DNA of 53,125 nt from a virus. The stretch lies in IMG/VR virus record IMGVR_UViG_3300025703_000003, positions 1 through 53,125 of that record; one strand, 5' to 3'. Shown piece after piece: positions 32,379 through 38,771 of the stretch. The notes under the pieces were generated by a model. It had not been told where the DNA came from. It made no database searches and saw only the letters and a list, made by a program, of their open reading frames with translations. Positions within the stretch are counted from its first letter, which is position 1, and every line of letters starts with the position of its first letter. Both the position numbers and the translations under genes were made by a program.

Positions 32379-32734
32379 CAGGTCTTCTCAGAGATGAGTG
32401 CGGCGATAGACGAGAACGCGAGAACCAGCGCGACGTATTTGAACCATGAGCCTTGAAAGTACGCCAAGGTCACTACACCCGCTGCCATGTACATGCTCAG
32501 GCACCACGGGCAGGTTGTCAGTTTCCAGAGCCACGACCACAGTGACTTCGGCTTCGGCGACGGCGTTCGACTAATGACGTTGCCCGTGATGTTGTCGCGC
32601 TCCACTAATTCGCCGAATGACTTACCTTTCAGCCAATCACGAATCGGCTCAGTGATCGTGTCCTCAGTGCCGAGAATCGTCAGTCGATGAACCGCCAAGG
32701 CGTAGATCACGAAGAGCAGGAATGAATGCGTCAT
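32378..32734 (-). CDS. DUF1360-like membrane protein
   Basis: A 118-residue protein. It has an N-terminal hydrophobic segment (FLLFVIYALAVHRLTILG), a polar middle with EDTITEPIRDWL, then TTCPWCLSMYMAAGVVTLAYF and a final membrane span. The CPWCLS motif with flanking spans is the DUF1360 signature, a family seen in actinophages and Actinobacteria with no proven function. Confidence 0.8.
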   Translation of the reverse strand: MTHSFLLFVIYALAVHRLTILGTEDTITEPIRDWLKGKSFGELVERDNITGNVISRTPSPKPKSLWSWLWKLTTCPWCLSMYMAAGVVTLAYFQGSWFKYVALVLAFSSIAALISEKT

Positions 32735-33075
32735 ACGGCGTTGTCCTGTAGTTGAACGAAGGTGATCGGGTTATTCGCATTGAGTACTGGCGCGTTGAAC
32801 TCCACGACTGACTGGCCGTCGAGATTCAGCGTGAATATGTAGAAGTACCCCTGCGGGATTGTGCCTGCATCATCAGTCGCGCAGAGCGTAAACGGCTTTC
32901 CGTTCTGAGCGATCAGGGATCCAGTGGGATCGAGCAGACCACACACCGGCTCTTGCGATTGTTCTATCCCATCATTAGATAGCGAAGCACTGAGTGTCGC
33001 GCACAAAGTCCCCGAGGCCGGGGAGTCGTCGCTGTTCACGAATGCACCCGTGATCGTTACGAGAGTAAAACTCAC
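32731..33075 (-). CDS. Small beta-rich virion protein, 114 aa
   Basis: It uses a GTG start at 33075 with a GTGA overlap. FTLVTITGAFVNSDDSPASG and GYFYIFTLNLDGQSVVEFN indicate a short Ig- or carbohydrate-binding-like beta domain common next to phage fibre genes. Probably a fibre-tip or accessory structural protein. Confidence 0.65.
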   Translation of the reverse strand: MSFTLVTITGAFVNSDDSPASGTLCATLSASLSNDGIEQSQEPVCGLLDPTGSLIAQNGKPFTLCATDDAGTIPQGYFYIFTLNLDGQSVVEFNAPVLNANNPITFVQLQDNAV

Positions 33076-33386
33076 GAGAACCCCGTTGGGATGACGATGA
33101 ACTGCTTCTGGCCCGGCGCTTGACCAACGCCTACGCCATTCCAGAACTCGCTAGTGGTGCCAGCGAATGAAGTGGTATCGATCCACGTTTGATACCAGCC
33201 AACGCCCATTCTCGCGATGACGCCAACAGATGGGACGGTCGCGTCAACGTAGGTGATAGTTGTACTTGGTCCTTGCCCGTTGATCTGGTAGTAGAACTCG
33301 ACCGTCGTGGGGTCAATGGCGGCTCGTGTCACCTCGTCACGGAAACGCACATTACTGATGACGATGCTCCCTTGAAGGTAACTCAT
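33072..33386 (-). CDS. Small beta-rich virion protein, 104 aa
   Basis: It starts MSYLQGSIVISNVRFRDEV at 33386, ATGA-coupled to the repeat-fibre gene. It contains VEFYYQINGQGPSTTITYVD and GVGWYQTWIDTTSFAGTT, an all-beta pattern. It is likely a fibre-associated or head-decoration protein, by context only. Confidence 0.65.
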   Translation of the reverse strand: MSYLQGSIVISNVRFRDEVTRAAIDPTTVEFYYQINGQGPSTTITYVDATVPSVGVIARMGVGWYQTWIDTTSFAGTTSEFWNGVGVGQAPGQKQFIVIPTGFS

Positions 33387-35281
33387 CTAACTTTGGCCTC
33401 TATTAACAATGCGTCACTCACCGTTGCGCTTGATTTCGCTATATCCCTTACCGTCGCGCTGGTTAGAAGTGTATCTGTGACACTCGCGGTGGCTGGTGAC
33501 CTTGGAAAGCCAGCAGACAGCGTTGAGTAGACGATGGTGAGGATGGTGACAAAGGCGCTCAGTGACGCAGTGGCGCTCAATGAAGCCGTTACGCCAGTCA
33601 TGACGTTGACAACGGCGCCCAACGAAGCAGGGGCGCTCAGTGCGCTGATGACGCTCGTGACGATGGCTGGGTTGGCCGTCATCTGACTCGCCGCCGTGAG
33701 CGAGGTATCCACTGAAGTTGCCACTGGGATACTGGCCGTGAGGCTCGCTGGAACCGTCAACTTGGCCACAACTGACGTGGTGATCGTCACGAATGCCGCT
33801 GCTTCACCGGCTGCCGTGAGTTTCGCCGTCACCCCAAAGATGATTGGAACAGTGGTATTCAGGAACGTCTTTGCTACCAGCGAGGCGACGACACTCGTGT
33901 TGATGGCCACTTGAACGCTCAATGAGGCTGGCGTTGTCAGTGCCGCCGAGACCGTCGAGGTAATTGGTACGTCAACACTCAGGAGTGGCCTAGAGGCCAG
34001 ATTGGCAACGACGGTCGTGGTAATGGGGATAATCGCATTTAGTTCAGGGACAGTCCCAGCAGTCAAGTTCGCTAAGACGGTGAAGTTGATTGGAACCGCG
34101 GCCGAGAGTGGGGCCGTGGTGGTGACCGTCGAAACCACTGAGGTCGTTATTGGCACAGTGGTCGTAAGGGACGTCGGCGCCGTGAGTCCAGCAGCAACAC
34201 TGACGGTCACTGGGACGGTGGCGCTCACAAGCGCCGGGGAAGCCAATGCAGCGGTCACCGAGGTTGATATTGGGACCAAGGCTGTCAGGAACGTCTTAGC
34301 CGAAAGTGACGTGACCACAGTTGTCGTAATTGGGATCGTGGCTGTTAAAGGTTGTGGGACCGTCAGATTGGCAGAGACGGTCGTGACGATGTTGACGATT
34401 GGGGCCAGGTCAGCCGATGCAGTGAGCGTGGCGGCAACTGAGGTGGTAATCGGGACCGTAGCAGTCAGGAGTGTCGTAGCGCTGAGACTCGATACCACCG
34501 TGACATTGATGGGGATGAGAGCGGTGAGCGGTGCCGTGGTCGTGACAATTGCGACAACTGAGGTAGTCACTGGAACGGTCGCGCTCAGGAGTGCTGGCAC
34601 GGTCAGTGCAGTTGAAACGGTCGTGATTGCTGGGATCGTGACTGTGAGCGCGACAGGAGCCCCAACTGAAGCCACGACTGTCGTGATGATCGGGACTGTG
34701 ACGCTGAGCAGTGCTGGGGCGGTGAGTTGAGTCGCCACGCTGGTCGTAATTGGTATCAGCGTCGTGGACAGTGAAGTGGCTGAGAGTTCGACAATGACGC
34801 TCGTGGTTACTGGAATTGTCGTCGCAAGGAACGTCTTAGCTGAGAGCGCGGTGGTGACAGTGGTGGTGATTGGAATAACACACGTCAAAGATTGAGGCAC
34901 CGTCGTCTGAGCAACTACCGTCGTCGTAATCGGAATGATGCACGTCATCAACGCGGGCGCTGAAAGATTCGCTGTGATCGTCGTAGAGACCGGAACCGTT
35001 GCAGCAAGCAGCGATGGCGCGGTAATGTTCGCGGTGACAGTTGACGTTGAGTTTATGGTCACGCTCAACGGGGCACCCGCGGCCACGAGCCACGCTACGG
35101 TAGCCCCCATGCCGTACGCCTGAGTGCCGTAGGCACCGTCTCCGTAGCCGTTACCGGATGACGAGGGGTAGAGGAACGCGAAGGGCTGTGTTGCTTGGGT
35201 TATCGCGGTGCCGAGTGAACCGTCTGTTTCTTGGCGACCGGCGAGTCGGGACCGAGCCGCGAGGCCGTCACCGTTCTGCAT
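33383..35281 (-). CDS. Repeat fibre protein, 26 x 20 residues
   Basis: A 632-residue protein. After an N-terminal, Gly/Tyr-rich region (1-68), residues 69-590 consist of about 26 tandem units, 25 of exactly 20 residues and one of 22. The unit is roughly PxxLxxxVPITTxVxAxLxA. Val, Thr, Ala, Leu, Ser and Ile make up nearly all positions. A C-terminal 42-residue end lacks the repeat. The regular period suggests a beta-solenoid or intertwined beta-fibre. Its place among virion genes suggests a tail or head fibre. Confidence 0.75.
   Translation of the reverse strand: MQNGDGLAARSRLAGRQETDGSLGTAITQATQPFAFLYPSSSGNGYGDGAYGTQAYGMGATVAWLVAAGAPLSVTINSTSTVTANITAPSLLAATVPVSTTITANLSAPALMTCIIPITTTVVAQTTVPQSLTCVIPITTTVTTALSAKTFLATTIPVTTSVIVELSATSLSTTLIPITTSVATQLTAPALLSVTVPIITTVVASVGAPVALTVTIPAITTVSTALTVPALLSATVPVTTSVVAIVTTTAPLTALIPINVTVVSSLSATTLLTATVPITTSVAATLTASADLAPIVNIVTTVSANLTVPQPLTATIPITTTVVTSLSAKTFLTALVPISTSVTAALASPALVSATVPVTVSVAAGLTAPTSLTTTVPITTSVVSTVTTTAPLSAAVPINFTVLANLTAGTVPELNAIIPITTTVVANLASRPLLSVDVPITSTVSAALTTPASLSVQVAINTSVVASLVAKTFLNTTVPIIFGVTAKLTAAGEAAAFVTITTSVVAKLTVPASLTASIPVATSVDTSLTAASQMTANPAIVTSVISALSAPASLGAVVNVMTGVTASLSATASLSAFVTILTIVYSTLSAGFPRSPATASVTDTLLTSATVRDIAKSSATVSDALLIEAKVR
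33512..35077 (-). repeat. 60-bp tandem repeat array in the fibre gene
   Basis: This is the DNA encoding the 26 units of 20 residues. The copies are diverged at the nucleotide level but keep the 60-base period; one unit (about 34050) has two extra codons. Higher-order similarity exists: the KTFL unit recurs at units 5, 14 and 21, and TAPL at units 10 and 17, which suggests block duplications. Confidence 0.8.
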
Positions 35282-35284
35282 CGG

Positions 35285-36082
35285 TTACCCCTGCGCGAGC
35301 GCGAATTGAGCGAGGATGATTCCCGTCGAGGTGGTCGAGCACAGGACGCGCAGCGCCAGACAGGCGTTCGTCTCAATGACCGGAAGGCCGAGCGCGGCGT
35401 AATCCAGCGGGGGCGCGGCGACGTTGGCAATCTGAATCGGAGCGAGCGCGAAGTCGTAGCCGAGCGTTATGCCCCAGTTTCCTGCGGTGCCCGTCGTGGT
35501 TCCGAACTGCACCGACTGGACCGACTGCACGCCCTCGTCGCCAGCCGCGAGCGTCATGGGAAGCATCTGGCCCGCGACCGGAGACGCTGGAAACGCAATG
35601 GTCCCTGAACGGCTACCGACCGAAGCGGAGTTCGTGTAGGTGATCGTGCAATTCTCGGGCGTCGCCCCGGTTGGCGTGTAAATCTCCGCCCAACACATGA
35701 CGCCCGCGCCGGTGGTTTGGCGCGTCAGAGCGGTGGAACTGACCGTCTGGGAGGTGATGATGTTCGCGACGAGGCCCGAAGTGTGGACGAGCCGGTCGTA
35801 CAGTGTCACCGACCCAATCGTGGCTCCGGTCACCCCGAGGCGAGCGAGGTAGAGGGTGTTCGAGCCGGAAGGGTTGGTCAGCGGTAGGGCTCCAGCGGTC
35901 GAATTGGTCGGCGCGGCTCCTGCTCCGGTCGCGGGGGTTGACCCCGAACCGGGAAAGCCTCCGGCCTCCCACAGTGACGAGAATGTCCCTGCGGCCTTGG
36001 CAGTGAGTGACGCATCGTAGGTTTGAACAATCTGCGCGTTCGCGAGTGCTGCTACCAGTTGGTCCATTGTCGTGATAGCCAT
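35285..36082 (-). CDS. Structural protein, 265 aa
   Basis: It starts MAITTMDQLVAALANAQIV at 36082 after AAGGAG. It is Ala/Thr/Gly-rich with YLARLGVTGATIGSVTLYD and GVMCWAEIYTPTGATP. This resembles virion proteins of actinophages that precede fibre genes. A specific role cannot be given. Confidence 0.6.
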   Translation of the reverse strand: MAITTMDQLVAALANAQIVQTYDASLTAKAAGTFSSLWEAGGFPGSGSTPATGAGAAPTNSTAGALPLTNPSGSNTLYLARLGVTGATIGSVTLYDRLVHTSGLVANIITSQTVSSTALTRQTTGAGVMCWAEIYTPTGATPENCTITYTNSASVGSRSGTIAFPASPVAGQMLPMTLAAGDEGVQSVQSVQFGTTTGTAGNWGITLGYDFALAPIQIANVAAPPLDYAALGLPVIETNACLALRVLCSTTSTGIILAQFALAQG

Positions 36083-36091
36083 GAGTTCTCC

Positions 36092-36943
36092 TTACGCCGG
36101 GGTTGCCGTGACCAAGTACAGCACTGCCGAACCTTGGGTTGCCCCGGTCGCTGAGCCGTTGTTGAGGCCGTTCTGTGTAACCCAGAACTGCACCGGGTTC
36201 GTCGATGAGAACTTGAACGGCAGGAATCGGCTACCAGACGACACCGCGTTTGCAATCCACTCCACATCGTTCCCTAGGGCAGGCACGGTGAACAACGCAG
36301 AGGTTGTTGTCGTGGCATTCGAAAGGGTCAGCGCCGCCACCAGCGCCCCGAGGTTATTGCCCGTTGGAAAACCCAGGCCAAAGTCGGCATCCGCGTTAGA
36401 CATAGACAACTTGGAGCCGACAGCAATACCATACAGACCTAGGTGCGTCAGCGGCGTGATTGCGAGGTCGCCTAACGGCGTTGTTCCGTTCCACGCCGTG
36501 TCAATCTCTACCCACGCATCCAAGAGAATGTCACCGACGCTCGGGGTGTACAAGGACGCCCCCGTTGCGATGCTGGCGGTGTTGTAGGCAAAGGGGAACT
36601 TGCGAACAATCGGCAGACCCGCAAAGTCCGAAATCGTTGGCGCGACAGACCAGACTGCCGTCCCACCACCGGGACCAGAGGTTGAGTTGTGAGCGACTGC
36701 GGGCCAGTTCGCTGAATCCTCGGCTGCGCGGGTGATCGTGCCACTTGTTCCACCTGATGTGTAGGCAGTCAGGTAGACGACCTCGAAGTTCGCGGTCCCG
36801 TAGTCGAGCGTGAGCGCGATGTAGTCGGGGCTCGTGATGGTCGCGAAGTCGGGCGCAGCGGAGAAGTTGATCGTCGTGCCCCCCGAAGTCAGGGGTAGTG
36901 ACGCGAGAGTCCCGGCTTGGTTATTGTACCGGAGGCGAGCCAC
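36092..36943 (-). CDS. Structural (fibre-like) protein, 283 aa
   Basis: It uses a GTG start at 36943, six bases after the upstream stop. It is beta-rich: FATITSPDYIALTLDYG, FEVVYLTAYTSGGTSGTIT, then DILLDAWVEIDTAWNGTTP. The N-terminal 90 residues resemble the short adaptor domain often found in tail fibre proteins. Likely virion surface. Confidence 0.6.
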   Translation of the reverse strand: MARLRYNNQAGTLASLPLTSGGTTINFSAAPDFATITSPDYIALTLDYGTANFEVVYLTAYTSGGTSGTITRAAEDSANWPAVAHNSTSGPGGGTAVWSVAPTISDFAGLPIVRKFPFAYNTASIATGASLYTPSVGDILLDAWVEIDTAWNGTTPLGDLAITPLTHLGLYGIAVGSKLSMSNADADFGLGFPTGNNLGALVAALTLSNATTTTSALFTVPALGNDVEWIANAVSSGSRFLPFKFSSTNPVQFWVTQNGLNNGSATGATQGSAVLYLVTATPA

Positions 36944-36949
36944 GGGGAA

Positions 36950-37366
36950 TCAGGTGCAGGTTAGTTCAAAGGCATTTATGGCGAACGTGGCTGGCGTCTG
37001 TGACGCTGAGATGACCGTGGACGCCGTGGAACCCCACGCCAGCATGTTGCCCGCGCCGATGGTGATGGAGTCCAGCAACGCGGCTCCAACGATGGTGGAG
37101 GTCGAAGCGGTACAGGCCGCGAACGTCATGGCTGACGAGTTGAAGATCGTGGACGGTGCGCCCAGTGTCGGTGAACCCCAGTCACCAGACGTCGCGAGCC
37201 TCAGGTAGCCGGTGTAGGTGGCTTCAACGATGGTGGCGCCAGTGGACGCTGACGTTGGGACGGTGGTCGTCAGGGCGAGATAGGTAGTTGGAAGAGTGAA
37301 ACTCGTCTTGCCAACCACATGGGCCAGCACTGCGCCTTCGCAGTACTCACTAAGGGAACCTGACAT
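36950..37366 (-). CDS. Structural protein, 138 aa
   Basis: It starts MSGSLSEYCEGAVLAHVVG at 37366 after GAGAGG. It contains YLALTTTVPTSASTGATIVE, YTGYLRLATSGDW and LLDSITIGAGNMLAWG, a pattern I associate with a common small phage tail-fibre or decoration family (LxLxTxxP ... GYxRxxxxxxxW ... wG). The 62-base leader has no clear promoter. Confidence 0.65.
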   Translation of the reverse strand: MSGSLSEYCEGAVLAHVVGKTSFTLPTTYLALTTTVPTSASTGATIVEATYTGYLRLATSGDWGSPTLGAPSTIFNSSAMTFAACTASTSTIVGAALLDSITIGAGNMLAWGSTASTVISASQTPATFAINAFELTCT

Positions 37367-37428
37367 TGACTAACCTCTCAGTCGATTGATGAGCGAATCG
37401 TAGCATCGCTCTTTAGCAAAAACGTGCA

Positions 37429-37653
37429 TCACACGGAATCGCAGTCTGCATTGAGAATCAAACTCAACTTGAACTTGTCGGCGGTGGTGATCGTCTCGCT
37501 GTCCTGCACGTAGCCACGCACCGTGTCAATGACCTCAGCACGTTTGGCGTTCTGGTTGCCCTTGCGAATCAGGCGCTCGTGGACCACTTCAATTGGGTCG
37601 GTGTCGATTGACAGCGTTGCCTTCACTGAACTTCCCATTCCTACATCGCTCAC
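37429..37653 (-). CDS. Hypothetical protein, 74 aa
   Basis: It uses a GTG start at 37653 in a GTGA overlap. It includes VKATLSIDTDPIEVVHERL and ADKFKLSLILNADCDSV. Not recognised. It is part of a block of three coupled small genes (37429-38227). Confidence 0.7.
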   Translation of the reverse strand: MSDVGMGSSVKATLSIDTDPIEVVHERLIRKGNQNAKRAEVIDTVRGYVQDSETITTADKFKLSLILNADCDSV

Positions 37654-37895
37654 GGCTCCCAGCCTTTCAGTTTCATCATGCCATCGGCTTCATGCTCCGC
37701 TACCTTTCCAGGTGCGAGCCCCAAGTCTCTGGCGTCTTTGTTCACACTATCCTCGTCAATGCCATAGATCGTAGTCCCGACGTTTCCGTTGATCTGACGG
37801 AGTGAGACTGCTAGGAGCCAACGTTCTTCTTTCCGCGCCAGGAGCGCACTGCCATCCTTGAACTCGTATTCCTTAAGAATGACGGTATCAATCAC
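37650..37895 (-). CDS. Hypothetical protein, 81 aa
   Basis: The GTG at 37895 overlaps the upstream TGA as GTGA and is preferred over an in-frame GTG at 37916. It contains ALLARKEERWLLAVSLRQ and a charged C-terminus. Not recognised. Confidence 0.7.
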   Translation of the reverse strand: MIDTVILKEYEFKDGSALLARKEERWLLAVSLRQINGNVGTTIYGIDEDSVNKDARDLGLAPGKVAEHEADGMMKLKGWEP

Positions 37896-38227
37896 ACTTT
37901 CACCTTGTGCTTCCACTCAGCAGGACGAGGTAGTGCTTTCAAGATTGAACCACACATGCAGCCGTGACCCTGATTGATGATGTAACCCTTGGTCAGCGTT
38001 GACACTTCGATTCTCTCTCCGTGACCTAACTTCGCTTCCTGAGATGAGACGCTTCCTGGTTCGGCCAACTTCACTTCTAGGCAGATACCGGGAACCTTCG
38101 CCGCGTCCGTTCGCCACACGATCATCCGATGCGTGGTGATGAACACGCGAACCTTCGTCATCAATGCGCCGCCGACTTCTAATACCTCGGCAGGGAACAC
38201 GTCACGAACGAGCAGTTCGCCGTCCAC
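37892..38227 (-). CDS. Hypothetical protein, 111 aa
   Basis: It uses a GTG start at 38227 and begins MDGELLVRDVFPAEVLEVG. It has strands KVRVFITTHRMIVWR, and a Cys-containing segment INQGHGCMCGSIL that might bind metal. Not recognised. Confidence 0.7.
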   Translation of the reverse strand: MDGELLVRDVFPAEVLEVGGALMTKVRVFITTHRMIVWRTDAAKVPGICLEVKLAEPGSVSSQEAKLGHGERIEVSTLTKGYIINQGHGCMCGSILKALPRPAEWKHKVKV

Positions 38228-38231
38228 CGTG

Positions 38232-38576
38232 TTACAAACCGGTGGCGACGACCGAGGATGCGACGATGGTAGCCGTGGCGACCGTGACCTTGATGTACCA
38301 ACCGGCCGGGACGTCGATGACCAGAGTCTGACTGGCAGCGGCGTTCGCCGCAGTAGCAGGGATCAGGTTGTCAGCGACTGCGTTCGTCGGGCCGATGTCG
38401 ACCTTCACTGTTCCAGCCGAACCACCAGTGATGCCGATGAAGTACTTGGCCGAAACCGCCGCGGCGTTCGCCTGAGCGGTGCCTGAGACCAGCGTGGCCG
38501 TGGTGAAGGTGGGCGCAGCGACATTGGCGAGGTAGTTGTCCCACACCAATTCCCAGTTGTCGAGATTACCGGACAT
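38232..38576 (-). CDS. Small Ala/Thr-rich structural protein, 114 aa
   Basis: It starts MSGNLDNWELVWDNYLANV at 38576 after AAGGAG. After 25 residues it becomes Ala/Thr/Val-rich with alternating beta patterns (VKVDIGPTNAVADNLIP, WYIKVTVATATIVASSVV). It is probably a virion decoration or fibre piece. Confidence 0.6.
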   Translation of the reverse strand: MSGNLDNWELVWDNYLANVAAPTFTTATLVSGTAQANAAAVSAKYFIGITGGSAGTVKVDIGPTNAVADNLIPATAANAAASQTLVIDVPAGWYIKVTVATATIVASSVVATGL

Positions 38577-38642
38577 TGATTTCTCCTTGTTAGAACTCGT
38601 CGTCATAGTAGTTGGCGAGAAGGCTAAGAACGTGAATGTGTC

Positions 38643-38771
38643 TTACAAGGTCTTTCGGAAGGTCGGCTTGACCTCGCGCAGGTCGGCGCCGCACATTCCG
38701 CAGAACCGCGGGCGACCGAGCAAGCCAATCCACAGCGGCCACGCTTTGTAGCAGTACGGGCAGACGATCAC
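38643..38771 (-). CDS. Zinc-ribbon protein, 42 aa
   Basis: It uses a GTG start at 38771 that overlaps the terminase stop as GTGA. CPYC at residues 4-7 and CGMC at 24-27 give a clear CxxC-x16-CxxC ribbon. It may act with the terminase by position, but this is an inference. The following gap (38577-38642) shows only the next ribosome-binding site. Confidence 0.75.
   Translation of the reverse strand: MIVCPYCYKAWPLWIGLLGRPRFCGMCGADLREVKPTFRKTL

Noticed and set aside
34002-34730. Plus-strand open frame (242 codons) opposite the repeat fibre gene
   Set aside because: Its apparent repeats are the antisense image of the 20-residue units; no ribosome-binding site supports it.
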